A DNA stretch of 64,000 nucleotides from Chelativorans sp. Marseille-P2723 (GCF_902809845.1 NZ_CADDWI010000007.1:62001-126000); one strand, 5' to 3'; numbered from the stretch's first letter, positions 1 through 8,936 are shown. The notes: generated by a model not told the origin, from the letters alone. Program-made: numbers and translations.

Positions 1-182
1 CTTTGGCCGGGCAAGCCTTACTGCAATCGAATACTTCGCTGCCTGAAGGCACTTCTTCAGGTTACGGCTGAAAGTTACAACCCACCATCGAAGAGGGCTG
101 GCGTTACCATGCTGCTAGTTCTACATAGGCAAGACCCACAATGTTGCCATCGCACAAAATCGATATGCCGCTTAACGGCATA
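1..182. other. left edge, no gene seen
   Basis: These bases lie downstream of the leftward gene that ends at 183. I see no convincing reading frame, tRNA or terminator in them. The window edge may cut a neighbouring gene. Confidence 0.5.
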
Positions 183-1109
183 TCAGACGTAGTAGGATGC
201 CGGGTCGATAATGGGCTCAAGGCGAAGCCCGGCCCTGATGGTTGTATGGTCCCGCACTTCAATCGTCTGGCTGGAGGCCACGTATTTGGTTCCAGAAACG
301 AGGAGCTTATAGGTTCCTTTCACGACTTTAAGCTTCGCCACTCCATCCTCGTCTGCCAAGGCCCTGTAAGGATGCATCACGACGCGGGCTCCCTTTATCG
401 GCGCCCGGTTTTCAGCGTCGACTACCTTTACGGTCACCTCACAGTCGGGTGCTTCCATGACCTTAACCGGGAAGTCAACTGCGCCTTGAGCATGGGGTGC
501 TTCCGCGATGGAAGCGGGAATTTCGATCTTCCACTTGTAGTCACCGGGAACAGACGGAGCCTTGGCTTCAATCTCTGCGTAGTAGAGGGCGCTGGTCCCC
601 GGCCAGACCTCGCCACCCAGCGTGCGCGCCGCGACCTGTTTACCCTCCCCGTCAAAGACACCTACCTCCTTGCCGGCAAGGTTGCAGCCCGACGAGCATT
701 TGACGCCCACCTTGAAGGTGAAGGGTTCCCCAGCGTCGATCGCGCTCGGCAGATTCCAGACATTCAGCCTCGTCGAGTGAGCCTTCACGATGAATGAAAA
801 CGTGGTGGATATCGGCTCACATGCGTCGTCTTGAATGATGAGGGCGCGCCAGACTTGCTCGCCCATGGTCAAGGGCGCAGTGAGGGTCACATTTCCTGTC
901 GAATGAATGTCGTCCTCGATTTGCGTCAACTCGGCGGTGGCGACCTCTTCATCGTCGCTGTCCCGTATGGAAACGACAATCCCGGTATCCGCCAGTTCCG
1001 GAGGCAGGACCACCTGGCATGTAAAGGTGAACTCGCTTCCGGCATCCACTTCGTCGGGCACCTCGACTGACCAGGTGCCGTAATCAGTGCTCTCGTGTTC
1101 CGCAATCAT
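183..1109 (-). CDS. Ig-like / carboxypeptidase-regulatory-like domain protein
   Basis: This 308-residue protein appears to be built from beta-sandwich modules. Residues about 10-110 and 115-220 read as two related Ig-like repeats; each opens with a Pro-x-x-(I/V)DAG(S/E)-F-F-type stretch. Residues about 222-308 (from CEVTVKVVDAENRAPIKGA) look like a carboxypeptidase-regulatory-like domain, with the typical 'GARV...ADEDGVAKL' turn. I see no signal peptide or membrane segment, which is unusual for such folds. The start ATG follows a weak GCGGAAACC site. It lies downstream of, and in the same direction as, the exported flavoprotein, separated by a perfect hairpin, so cotranscription is doubtful. 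The specific function is unknown. Confidence 0.75.
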   Translation of the reverse strand: MIAEHESTDYGTWSVEVPDEVDAGSEFTFTCQVVLPPELADTGIVVSIRDSDDEEVATAELTQIEDDIHSTGNVTLTAPLTMGEQVWRALIIQDDACEPISTTFSFIVKAHSTRLNVWNLPSAIDAGEPFTFKVGVKCSSGCNLAGKEVGVFDGEGKQVAARTLGGEVWPGTSALYYAEIEAKAPSVPGDYKWKIEIPASIAEAPHAQGAVDFPVKVMEAPDCEVTVKVVDAENRAPIKGARVVMHPYRALADEDGVAKLKVVKGTYKLLVSGTKYVASSQTIEVRDHTTIRAGLRLEPIIDPASYYV

Positions 1110-1155
1110 GGTTTCCGCAATACCCGCAATGTTCTCGTTAGGCGGCTAAAGCCCT

Positions 1156-1187
1156 AAACTTCCGGTGGGTTTAGCCACCGGAAGTTT
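1156..1187 (-). terminator. perfect 13-bp inverted repeat, probable terminator
   Basis: AAACTTCCGGTGG (1156-1168) and CCACCGGAAGTTT (1175-1187) are perfect complements around a 6-base loop. The hairpin sits just after the stop of the leftward flavoprotein gene. The arms end in AAA/TTT, so a short U-run exists on either strand, but there is no long U-tract. It could also be an mRNA-stabilising hairpin. Confidence 0.55.
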
Positions 1188-1206
1188 CTGTGCGATCGCT
1201 GATTGC

Positions 1207-3288
1207 TCAAGCTTCCTCGGTCAAAGCGGTGCCAGCGATAAATCCAGTCATGTGAGCCCTTCCGAGACCATGCTGGTTACCGCTACCGGTAGCCTCGCCT
1301 CCGGCATAAAGACCCGGGATCACCTGTCCTTCGAAGTCGAGCACCTGGGACCTGCCATTGGTGCGCAACCCGCCATAGGAATCATGCCAGACCACCATGA
1401 TCGATGCGGCATAGAAGGGCGGCGTGTTGATTGCGTGCATAGGTGCATCTTCACCCCGTCCGAATTCCTCGTCCCTGCCGGCGGCCACGGCATCGTTCCA
1501 CTTTTCGACCGTTTCCACCAGATATTGCAGCGGAACTCGCTGGAACTCGTGTCCCTCCTCAATAAGACCGACCAGTTCCTCAATGGTATCGGCGGTAAAG
1601 AAGTAGCCGTTGTCAGGTGAGGTGAAGGGCGGATTGATGTTCCATCCGTCGCGTTCCACTGCGGCGCTGTCGAAGATTGCCCATAGAGGCCCGGAATAAT
1701 ACTCAGGCGCGGTGGAGCCTTCATTCATCGCCAGCGCGGCATCAACGCCATCGTACCGGCTGTACATTTGGCGGACCCATTGAGGTTCGCAATTGCGCCA
1801 ATCAAGCGGAACGTGTTCGACGCCGGATCTGGGTGTGCCAGCCGCGGGGCCACTAGGATACCAGGAGAACGGCACCACGCGCGTCAGATTGATCTCATTG
1901 AAGAATCTTTTCCCCACCTGGTTCACAGCGATCAGATGCTCGAAGGAGTTGGCTCCGAAAAGGGCGATTCCAGTCGATTTCCTGAAGGGAAATGTCGGAT
2001 GTCCGGGAAGCTCGCCGCTATAGGCATCCCGTGTCGCTAGCCGGGCGGGTATATGGTAGGTAATGGGTATACCAAGATTCTGCTGCATTCCGGACAAGGT
2101 ACCGCCGACCTTCATTCCGGCGATGATTCCACTCGCATCCTGACCTCGAGGTCCAAGTACGGCCCAGGTACTCGCCGGAAAGGCAGGTTCTCTCATCGCT
2201 GGATAGAACATGCTGCGGAACTGCGGATTGCCGGAGTGCCCACCCGTCGCGATCATCACGCCTCTACGTGCACGGATGGTAACGGTTTCGCGCGTTTCAT
2301 CGATATTGCCGTCGCTCCACAAGCTTTCAAGGCGCTCGCCCGTGTCCGGATCATTGCGGGGGGAATAACTAGCACGGATACCAAGGATTCTGCCTGCGAA
2401 CGGCTCCTCCCGGATAAGCTCGTCCATATGCCGGTTGAGCATAAATTGGACGCCCTTTTCCCGGGCGCTGAACTCCAGAGGTCTGGCAAGGCATGCGCCA
2501 TTGCCCACAGTATCCGGTCCGGCCACATCGCTGGTATCACCCATGGCAATTGGAGCGAAATGACTGGCCCGCTCGTTCAGCGTGCCGGCATCCTCGCGGG
2601 TGATTGTCCCTGCCTTGATGTCGGTTACGTCGCCAAGCTTGAGGAAAGGACCGGCCTGCCGGGCCCGCGATATTCCTGAGTTCGGGTTCGAGCCGCGGAT
2701 TCGGGCAAATCGAACGTAATTATCCATCAGAAACTGCCTGGTTGCAGGTGCATTTTCTGCCATGGCGCGCTGGATCTCACGCTCATTGTACCGATAAGGT
2801 GCCTGGGCTCCAGCATCCAGTATCGACCAATCCGTCCATTCGGTAAAAAGGCGGTCTACATCGTCAGTAAGTTCTTCGGCGGTGTGTATGGGAGGAACCG
2901 TAATATATCCCTCGGGGTCGCTTTCTCCCGCTATGTCCCGTTGTTGCAGCGGATCATTGCCGCCCAGAGAAACCTGTCCCCCGCTATGCAGCATCTTACC
3001 GCCAACGTCGAAGTTCTGGTCGACGACCATCACGTCAAGTCCGGCATCCCGCGCCCGGATGGCGCATACAAGACCAGAAGCTCCTCCACCACAGACCACA
3101 ACGTCGACTTCATAGTCCCACTGTTGTTGTTGCTGTTGCCCTTCTTGCTCTTGCGCCGATGCCGGCACGGACAGAGCTGCTACACCTAAACCAGCGGCTG
3201 CGCCCGCCTTGAAGACCTCGCGCCGGCTTATGGCCTTCTGGTCCTGAAGCTTTGCTTCACGCTTGTCGATGTCGGTTTTTTTGGCCAT
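1207..3288 (-). CDS. Tat-exported FAD-dependent oxidoreductase (fumarate reductase/flavocytochrome c family)
   Basis: This 693-residue protein has a twin-arginine signal (residues about 20-45; SRREVFKAGAAAGLGVAAL, then an Ala-x-Ala-like site), so it should be folded in the cytoplasm and exported to the periplasm. A short Gln-rich linker follows. The FAD-binding Rossmann motif VVVCGGGASGLVCAIRARDAG lies near residue 65. The C-terminal 'GLYAGGEATGSGNQHGLGR' FAD contact is typical of the fumarate reductase/ketosteroid dehydrogenase superfamily. No haem-binding CxxCH motif is present, so any electron partner must be separate. A strong AGGAGGAGAG site precedes the ATG. The substrate cannot be read from sequence. 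The family call is firm and the reaction is not. Confidence 0.85.
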   Translation of the reverse strand: MAKKTDIDKREAKLQDQKAISRREVFKAGAAAGLGVAALSVPASAQEQEGQQQQQQWDYEVDVVVCGGGASGLVCAIRARDAGLDVMVVDQNFDVGGKMLHSGGQVSLGGNDPLQQRDIAGESDPEGYITVPPIHTAEELTDDVDRLFTEWTDWSILDAGAQAPYRYNEREIQRAMAENAPATRQFLMDNYVRFARIRGSNPNSGISRARQAGPFLKLGDVTDIKAGTITREDAGTLNERASHFAPIAMGDTSDVAGPDTVGNGACLARPLEFSAREKGVQFMLNRHMDELIREEPFAGRILGIRASYSPRNDPDTGERLESLWSDGNIDETRETVTIRARRGVMIATGGHSGNPQFRSMFYPAMREPAFPASTWAVLGPRGQDASGIIAGMKVGGTLSGMQQNLGIPITYHIPARLATRDAYSGELPGHPTFPFRKSTGIALFGANSFEHLIAVNQVGKRFFNEINLTRVVPFSWYPSGPAAGTPRSGVEHVPLDWRNCEPQWVRQMYSRYDGVDAALAMNEGSTAPEYYSGPLWAIFDSAAVERDGWNINPPFTSPDNGYFFTADTIEELVGLIEEGHEFQRVPLQYLVETVEKWNDAVAAGRDEEFGRGEDAPMHAINTPPFYAASIMVVWHDSYGGLRTNGRSQVLDFEGQVIPGLYAGGEATGSGNQHGLGRAHMTGFIAGTALTEEA

Positions 3289-3610
3289 GACTCTCCTCCT
3301 GTTACCAACGCCTCGCTCATAGGCGTAGGGCTATTCGCCTGCGACTTGGGACAACCGCAAGCTGGAAAAATTTCGCGTAACGTAAGGAAAGCTAACGCCG
3401 GCTAATAGTCGAGAATTTGCTTTCCCGCCTTAAGAAGGTGGCGCACCCTCTAGTGGGTGTCAATAGGAGCGATCACACAATGAACGATCGGCGCCTGAAC
3501 CGCCCGTAGCGCAAGGGAATAAAGCGCTTACAAAATGTTTCCGCCAGAATGGGCGAAGCACGGAACCGAGATGATCCGGATGCCATTATCCTCTTGATGA
3601 GGAGGTCGGC
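3289..3610. other. divergent intergenic region
   Basis: This gap separates the leftward flavoprotein and the rightward DUF2945 gene and must hold both promoters. A small hairpin (CACCC/GGGTG around 3447-3463) and a GGAAC element (listed separately) are the only structures I see. No gene is apparent. Confidence 0.5.
3562..3587 (+). promoter_or_regulatory. possible EcfG-type (general stress sigma) promoter
   Basis: GGAAC at 3562-3566 is followed after 17 bases by CATT at 3584-3587. The alphaproteobacterial general-stress sigma factor EcfG recognises GGAAC-N16/17-CGTT, so the -10 has one mismatch. The element ends 23 bases before the DUF2945 start, a good distance for a stress-type gene. This is an inference from one sequence match. 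Confidence 0.35.
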
Positions 3611-3820
3611 ATGGCGAAATTTTCAGTGGGCGATCATGTAAGCTGGAACTCCGAGGCGGGCAGGGTAAGCGGAAGGATCATCAAGGTCCATTACAAGGAT
3701 TTTGACTACAAGGGGCATCGCCGCCGCGCGTCGCGAGGCGATCCGCAATATGAGATCAAGAGCGACAAGACCGATCACATCGCTGCGCACAAGGAAGGCG
3801 CGTTGACGAAAATCGAGTAA
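3611..3820 (+). CDS. DUF2945 (hypervirulence-associated TUDOR-like) protein
   Basis: This 69-residue protein matches the small DUF2945/HVA1 family in length and pattern: a start like 'KFSVGDHVSWNSEAGRVSGRI', then a central 'YEIKSDKT..IAAHK' and an ending with alternating strands. The family folds as a small SH3/Tudor-like barrel. It is often found near DUF488 and stress genes, and its biochemical role is unknown. A strong GAGGAGG site lies 7-8 bases before the ATG. Its stop codon overlaps the start of the DUF488 gene by one base (TAATG), so the two are almost certainly translated together. Confidence 0.85.
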   Translation: MAKFSVGDHVSWNSEAGRVSGRIIKVHYKDFDYKGHRRRASRGDPQYEIKSDKTDHIAAHKEGALTKIE

Positions 3821-4374
3821 TGGTGGCGCAGTTCACTACGATCGGACACTCCAACCGCAGCCTTGGGGAATTTCTCGGCCTGCTGCGCGACGCGCGGGTC
3901 AACCTGGTGGTCGACGTCCGGTCTTTTCCAAGGTCGCGCACGAACCCCGCATTCAACATAGATACGCTACCGCATGAGCTTGAGCGGGTGCAGATTGGCT
4001 ATTGCCATTGTCCTGCTCTGGGTGGGCGGCGGCCGCGTCAATCGCAAGTTGACGAAAAGATCAATTCCTTGTGGCGTGAGCCAAGCTTTCACAACTATGC
4101 TGACTATGCCCTCGGCGATGACTTTGCCGCCGCTTTCGATGAATTGCTCCACCTCGGCAGTCGAGGGCGTTTGGCGCTAATGTGTGCAGAGGCGGTCTGG
4201 TGGCGCTGCCACCGCCGGATCATTACGGATTACTTGCTTCTTAGCGGTCACCCTGTCGATCATCTGATGGCGCCCGGAAAGATCGACGCCGCCGAGCCAA
4301 CGCCCGGCGCCCGCATGAACAGCGCGGGGAAGGTGACCTACCCCGGAGCGGATCAAGCTGGCTCAATCTCGTAG
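3820..4374 (+). CDS. DUF488 domain-containing protein
   Basis: This 184-residue protein opens with 'FTTIGHSNRSLGEFLGLL' and 'LVVDVRSFPRSR..P.FN', the hallmark N-terminus of DUF488. The later 'ALMCAEAVWWRCHRRIITDYLL' is the conserved Cys/Glu-containing block (usually 'CaE....CHR..ia'). The family is widespread and uncharacterised; nucleic-acid or stress links have been suggested. The ATG overlaps the stop of the upstream DUF2945 gene, which indicates translational coupling in a two-gene operon. The last 30 residues are not conserved family sequence as far as I can tell. Confidence 0.85.
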   Translation: MVAQFTTIGHSNRSLGEFLGLLRDARVNLVVDVRSFPRSRTNPAFNIDTLPHELERVQIGYCHCPALGGRRPRQSQVDEKINSLWREPSFHNYADYALGDDFAAAFDELLHLGSRGRLALMCAEAVWWRCHRRIITDYLLLSGHPVDHLMAPGKIDAAEPTPGARMNSAGKVTYPGADQAGSIS

Positions 4375-4435
4375 CGGCAGTACTTCCAGTATCTGCGAGG
4401 CGGGGAAGGCGGCCCTTTGTGAGCCAGATACTTGC

Positions 4436-4471
4436 GATGGACCTTTGCAAGAAGATGGACCGTTGCAAGAA
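4436..4471. repeat. tandem 18-bp duplication
   Basis: GATGGACCTTTGCAAGAA (4436-4453) is followed directly by GATGGACCGTTGCAAGAA (4454-4471), with a single mismatch. It lies in the 280-base gap between the DUF488 gene and the SDR gene. It looks like a replication-slippage duplication; no function is evident. Confidence 0.8.
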
Positions 4472-4652
4472 GAAGCATCTGGTTTGCTGCATTTGATCAT
4501 CGTCTCGCTCAATGATCTTGATGTTGGATGAGCTGGCAGCCATCGGCCAGAAGCAGTTGGCCAAGACGAGATTTCCCGGCCGCACAGCGCCTCCTTTACA
4601 ATGGCTGACCCTGCTTTATCTCAATAGGTCTTGCGACCCACGGAGACGACGC

Positions 4653-5417
4653 ATGACGTATTCTGATCTCGCCGGAAAAGTAGTGCTGATAACTGGTGGA
4701 GCTAACGGCCTTGGCGCGGCCGTCGCGAAGGCCTTCCTGTCCGAAGGCTCCAAAGTCGCGATCGTCGATATTTCTGCAGACTCACTGGAGAAACGAGCGG
4801 CGGATCTCGGAGCTGGGCCCGATCGATTGCTGACCATTGTCGCGGATGTATCCAAGGAGGACGACGTCAAGCGGTACGTGGAGGAAACCGCCGCGCATTT
4901 CGGTACAATCGACGTGTTCTTCAACAATGCCGGAATTGAAGGGGAGGTGGCGCAGATCATTGAGCAGAAGACCGAGGATTTCGACCGCGTCATGGCCATC
5001 AATGTGCGCGGTAGTTGGCTTGGGCTGAAATATGTTCTGCCGGTGATGTATGCAAAGAGATCCGGCAGCGTCATCAATACTTCCTCCATTGGCGGCCTCG
5101 TCGCCGGGCCGATGCCGGTATCACCTTACGTGACGTCGAAGTTTGCAATTCACGGCATGACGCGCATTGTGGCGAATGAAGCGGCGCCCTACCAGGTGCG
5201 GGTCAATTCAATTCATCCTTCTCCAGCCAACACCCAGATGATGCGGTCTCTTGAGAGCGGTTCCGGTGCCTCGCAGGAGGAAATCGCCCGCTCTATTCCG
5301 CTGGGCCGGTATGCCGAGGGCGAAGACGTAGCCAATATGGTGCTCTTCCTGGCGAGCGAGAAATCCAGCTTTGTTACCGGGTCCCAGTTCCGCATCGATG
5401 GCGGTATGCTAAGCTGA
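4653..5417 (+). CDS. SDR family NAD(P)-dependent oxidoreductase
   Basis: This 254-residue classical short-chain dehydrogenase has the cofactor motif VVLITGGANGLG at the N-terminus, the structural NNAG motif, and the catalytic Ser (SSIGG) and Tyr-x-x-x-Lys (PYVTSK) residues. It ends with 'FVTGSQFRIDGGM', the usual SDR C-terminus. The frame is open from 4512, but the ATG at 4653 matches the family N-terminus and is preceded by a CGGAGACG site. The Asp at the end of the second strand (VAIVDIS) favours NAD over NADP. The substrate is unknown and no operon partners are adjacent. Confidence 0.88.
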   Translation: MTYSDLAGKVVLITGGANGLGAAVAKAFLSEGSKVAIVDISADSLEKRAADLGAGPDRLLTIVADVSKEDDVKRYVEETAAHFGTIDVFFNNAGIEGEVAQIIEQKTEDFDRVMAINVRGSWLGLKYVLPVMYAKRSGSVINTSSIGGLVAGPMPVSPYVTSKFAIHGMTRIVANEAAPYQVRVNSIHPSPANTQMMRSLESGSGASQEEIARSIPLGRYAEGEDVANMVLFLASEKSSFVTGSQFRIDGGMLS

Positions 5418-5786
5418 GGATTGCTGAACTAAGGCGCGATTGAGCGACGTTGTTTCCCACGGGGGTCATCAAGTTGCCGCCGGATGTTCAGATTGGATCT
5501 CGTCCATTCTGAAAGACATCGCTGCTTGTTCAACTCACTGGCCCCAGGAACCTGAAGCCGCCAATTGTTTCTTCCGAGTAAATGCGGAAGACAGCGACAG
5601 TTGGTCGCAAATAGTTTTCACAATATTGTAATGAGTGGGCTTAAGTACTGCAGCCTCCGCTACCATATGGTGGTCACAAGCGGCATGCAGGGCAATATCC
5701 ACTTCATGGTGGTAGAGCGCCTGCGGCAAAGTTCAAACATCCCCTGTCGCGTCGAATGCGATCAACCTGTATCTTGAAAGAGGATT
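5418..5786. other. intergenic region, nothing recognised
   Basis: Only short unsupported frames occur here. I see no terminator, repeat or RNA gene. The promoter of the small GcrA-like gene at 5787 should be at the right end. Confidence 0.4.
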
Positions 5787-6014
5787 ATGCTCGATACTTC
5801 CAAACGTCCTGTGGGTGACGTTCCCCTGATGAACCTTGGGCGCGATCAATGCCGTTTTCCGGTTCAGGAAGACCCGTCGGCAACGGGCGGCTATCGTTTC
5901 TGTGCAGCGCGAACCGCTGCGGATCGAGTCTACTGCGATCACCATCACGAGATTGTCACGGCCACGGAACCCCGTAGAGAACGCTCGACCTTTATCCCGC
6001 GCCGCTCGCGCTAG
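5787..6014 (+). CDS. small GcrA-like C-terminal-domain protein
   Basis: This 75-residue frame carries 'QCRFPVQEDPSATGGYRFCAARTAADRVYCDHHHEI' in pieces. The Cys-Arg-(F/W)-Pro ... (F/Y)xFC ... YC-x-x-H pattern is that of the C-terminal domain of GcrA, the alphaproteobacterial cell-cycle regulator that binds sigma-70. The N-terminal DNA-binding helix-turn-helix of full GcrA (about 170 residues) is absent. An AAAGAGG site precedes the ATG at short spacing; an internal ATG at 5829 is an alternative start. It may be a free-standing zinc-binding mini-protein related to GcrA. It is short and isolated, so moderate doubt remains. Confidence 0.55.
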   Translation: MLDTSKRPVGDVPLMNLGRDQCRFPVQEDPSATGGYRFCAARTAADRVYCDHHHEIVTATEPRRERSTFIPRRSR

Positions 6015-6614
6015 GCGTCTCCAGCACACACACAGCGGTACCGTGCAGCCTCCTGCGCGCTGCCTGCAACATCCGTCTGGAGAGTCTCTGAAATTCAATT
6101 CACATGGTCGGGCACGGCCGTCCAGAGACTCGACACGTCCGCCGGGTTTCCGAGCCTTCCGCGGTGCGACGGCGCCTCGTCCGATGGTGGGGCGAGGCGC
6201 TCCGACGCTCGCGCCGGCCCTTTCCCCACAATCCCGGAGAAGAAGGTCGGCATACCTTCGCCTTGTTGTTCGCGGGAGCAGACAGACGATCAGAACGGAT
6301 CATAATTTATCCGGCTAATGATAGACGCGAAGAGGCGCGAAGAGGAGTACGTCAAAAAACATGCCCTGGGCTGTCGAACATGCAGCCCGGAGCGGTTCAG
6401 GTCTTGGCCGGCAACATATGGCGTGGCCTCTTTCAAAAGATTTTCGCGACGGATCGGTTTTGGTGGTCGAGCGGCGAGACCTGCTGGACGGTGGCGGTGC
6501 CCGGTTCGGCACTGCCGTGTCGTCGGAGGTGCAATCCTAGCCTCGCCTGATCGCATCACTGCCTATTTCAGGAAATCGAACTCTTTCAAGCGCTGATTCA
6601 TTGATAAATAGAGC
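6015..6614. other. 600-base gene-poor region before tRNA-Gln
   Basis: I find no frame here with recognisable protein features, although several of 60-150 codons are open on both strands because the DNA is GC-rich. No insertion sequence ends or strong hairpins were seen. It lies on the 3' side of the tRNA-Gln gene, which is transcribed towards it. Confidence 0.4.
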
Positions 6615-6688
6615 TGGCTGGGGAACCTGGATTCGAACCAGGACTGACGGAGTCAGAGTCCGCTGTTCTACCGTTAAACTATTCCCCA
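6615..6688 (-). tRNA. tRNA-Gln (anticodon CTG)
   Basis: The reverse complement starts TGGGGAATAG and ends with the T-arm GGTTCGAATCC, the acceptor strand TTCCCCA, then GCCA, so the CCA end is encoded. The anticodon stem GCGGA/TCCGT encloses the loop CTCTGAC, giving anticodon CTG, which reads glutamine codon CAG. All arms pair as expected for a 74-base tRNA. No other tRNA was seen in the window. Confidence 0.95.
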
Positions 6689-6906
6689 TCAGGAGATGCA
6701 AAGCCCCTCAGGGCGATGCGGGCCAAGCTATTGAACCTTGCTTACTTAATAGTCAAGCCCATCGGGCTTTTCAAATCGCTCTTGAGGAGAGTTTTCCGCA
6801 TCGGTCGCTCTTGGTCATTTTGCCCTTCGCTGCTAATGTTGCGTTAACAGTGGATATTGAGCGTCTGCGTCGCTTTGAAGTTGTGCGCGGCGCGAAAGGG
6901 ATTGCG

Positions 6907-8223
6907 GTGGACGACCAGGAGGAAGCTGACGGCCCACCGGTCGCGGTGTTCGTACGCGATTACGTCCCGTCCAGGGGCGGTGCGGTGGAAAAGGGTTCCG
7001 AGAGTCTGGCTTCATCTTCGCAGGGCGAAGGTGAAGGGCAAAGGCGGCGCAAGCGCTGCAGAAGGCGCCGCCGAGGCGTCTACGTCCGCGACCGCGAGGC
7101 GGCTTCTCAAGAAGGGCCAGCATTGCGGCCCGAACAGAGCAGCAAGCCAGCGGCAGCCCCGCCACCAACCCGAAAGCTGATTTTCACCCCCAGTTTCCGT
7201 TCTTGCCAGGAGACGGAAGCCCTTTATGCCGCCCTCGATCTGGGCACCAATAATTGCCGGCTTCTGGTAGCGACGCCAAGCCGGCCAGGGCGATTCCGCG
7301 TTGTCGATGCCTTCTCCCGCATCGTGCGGCTGGGCGAGGGGCTTGCCGCCAGTGGCCGGCTGGGCGAAGCGGCGATGGACCGCGCAGTGGATGCACTTGC
7401 CGTCTGTGCGCGCAAACTCGATGGCCGCAGTGTGCGCCGGCTGCGCATGATCGCGACGGAAGCCTGCCGATCGGCGGAGAATGGCGCACATTTCATGGAG
7501 CGTGTCCGCAGGGAGACGGGGCTTACGCTGGAGATCATCGACCGCCACACGGAAGCGCGGCTGGCCGTTTCCGGCTGCAGCTCCCTGGTCGAACGGAATA
7601 CGGAAGGGCTCGTCCTTTTTGACATAGGAGGGGGCTCTTCGGAAATCGCGCTGATAGATTTGTCGAAGCGTAGCACCCCGCGGCTTGCTGACCACATTGT
7701 CGCCTGGACATCCCTGCCGACCGGCGTGGTTTCGCTTGCGGAGAAGTTCGGCGGGCATGTCGTCACGCAGGAGATCTTCGAGGAGATGGTCAGCGAGGTG
7801 ACCGACATGCTTTCCCGGTTCGAGGGCGCGGAACGTCTTTCCCACCTTGCCGGCAGCGGCCGATTTCACCTGCTGGGAACTTCAGGTACGGTGACAACGC
7901 TGGCGGGCGTGCATCTGGGATTGCGGCGCTACGACCGGCGGCGTGTCGACGGGCTTTGGATGGACCGCCAGAGCATCGACCGGATGATCGAAACAATTCT
8001 TGGCTGGAGCTTCGACGAACGCAAGGCCAATCCCTGCATCGGCACAGAACGGGCAGATCTCGTGCTTGCCGGTTGCGCAATACTGGAGGCGATCCGCCGT
8101 CAATGGCCCGCCGAGCGGTTGCGCGTCGCAGACCGTGGCCTGCGTGAGGGCATGCTCAACGAAATGATGGCGCGCGATGGCGTCTGGCGCCGCCGCAGGC
8201 GCATCGGAGCTCAGGCTGCATGA
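6907..8223 (+). CDS. ppx: Ppx/GppA family phosphatase (exopolyphosphatase)
   Basis: The protein belongs to the ASKHA-fold Ppx/GppA family, which hydrolyses polyphosphate or pppGpp. '[17 protein letters not shown]' is the phosphate-1 motif and '[14 protein letters not shown]' the phosphate-2 motif. A disordered Arg/Lys/Gly-rich N-terminus of about 100 residues (including [12 protein letters not shown]) precedes the domain; this is typical of rhizobial members. I chose GTG at 6907 (438 residues) because AAAGGG lies 6-7 bases upstream; the frame is open further left through the tRNA, which cannot be coding. The gene overlaps rlmE by ATGA, so they are coupled. The choice between polyphosphatase and pppGpp phosphatase is not resolved. 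Confidence 0.88.
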   Translation: MDDQEEADGPPVAVFVRDYVPSRGGAVEKGSESLASSSQGEGEGQRRRKRCRRRRRGVYVRDREAASQEGPALRPEQSSKPAAAPPPTRKLIFTPSFRSCQETEALYAALDLGTNNCRLLVATPSRPGRFRVVDAFSRIVRLGEGLAASGRLGEAAMDRAVDALAVCARKLDGRSVRRLRMIATEACRSAENGAHFMERVRRETGLTLEIIDRHTEARLAVSGCSSLVERNTEGLVLFDIGGGSSEIALIDLSKRSTPRLADHIVAWTSLPTGVVSLAEKFGGHVVTQEIFEEMVSEVTDMLSRFEGAERLSHLAGSGRFHLLGTSGTVTTLAGVHLGLRRYDRRRVDGLWMDRQSIDRMIETILGWSFDERKANPCIGTERADLVLAGCAILEAIRRQWPAERLRVADRGLREGMLNEMMARDGVWRRRRRIGAQAA

Positions 8224-8936
8224 AGAAACCGGACAAGGCCGGAACCGCGCCCCGGGCATTAAAGACGCGGGTGAAGAAGAAGCGCGGGCTTAAGAGTTCC
8301 TCCCGCCGGTGGCTGGAGCGGCACCTGAACGATCCTTATGTGCGCCGCGCCACTGCCGAAGGCATGCGCTCACGCGCCGCATACAAGCTGGCGGAAATAG
8401 ACGATCGCCACCGCATTCTTGCCCCGGGCATGAAGGTGATCGACCTTGGGGCGGCGCCGGGCGGATGGTCTCAGGTGGCGGCGAGCCGCGTGCGGTCCGA
8501 CCCGGCGCGGCCGAGCGTCGTGGCCATCGACTATCTGGAGGTGGATCCCATCCCCGGGGTGGAGATCCTGCAGATGGATTTTCTTGACGAGGAGGCGCCG
8601 GCCAAGCTGATTGAGACGCTGGAAGGCGCGCCAGATATTGTACTTTCCGACATGGCTGCTCCAACCACGGGGCACCGGCGGACGGATCATCTGCGTACCA
8701 TGCATTTATGCGAGGTGGCCGCAGATTTCGCCATTTCCGTATTGCGGCCCGGCGGCCATTTTCTGGCCAAGACCTTCCAGGGAGGGGCAGAGGGCGATCT
8801 TCTGGCGCGGTTGAAGCGCAGCTTCCGGTCTGTCCAACATGTCAAGCCTCCCGCATCCAGGGACGAATCGGTCGAACTCTACCTTCTTGCCAAGGACTTC
8901 AAGGGGACGGAGGATCAGGATGCACGGGAGCGCTGA
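8220..8936 (+). CDS. rlmE: 23S rRNA (uridine-2'-O)-methyltransferase RlmE/FtsJ
   Basis: RlmE methylates the 2'-O of U2552 in the A-loop of 23S rRNA, using SAM. The SAM-binding motif '[15 protein letters not shown]' and the catalytic K-D-K-E residues fit: Lys in '[12 protein letters not shown]', Asp in '[19 protein letters not shown]', Lys in 'FLAKTFQGG', and Glu in '[12 protein letters not shown]'. At 238 residues it has the usual length, with a basic N-terminal tail. The ATG overlaps the ppx stop by four bases. The 3' end overlaps the convergent MFS gene by 22 bases. Confidence 0.95.
   Translation: MKKPDKAGTAPRALKTRVKKKRGLKSSSRRWLERHLNDPYVRRATAEGMRSRAAYKLAEIDDRHRILAPGMKVIDLGAAPGGWSQVAASRVRSDPARPSVVAIDYLEVDPIPGVEILQMDFLDEEAPAKLIETLEGAPDIVLSDMAAPTTGHRRTDHLRTMHLCEVAADFAISVLRPGGHFLAKTFQGGAEGDLLARLKRSFRSVQHVKPPASRDESVELYLLAKDFKGTEDQDARER

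Noticed and set aside
6615-6688. tRNA-Gln as an integration site for a genomic island
   Set aside because: No integrase gene and no repeat of the tRNA 3' end was seen in the window.
6601-6906. N-terminal extension of the ppx frame
   Set aside because: The frame runs through the tRNA-Gln gene, and GTG at 6907 has a good ribosome site, so the upstream part is not coding.
7944-7953. GTGTCGAC inside ppx, and a similar one near 30176
   Set aside because: These copies are in coding sequence, lack the flanking AA/TTT context, and are expected by chance in GC-rich DNA.
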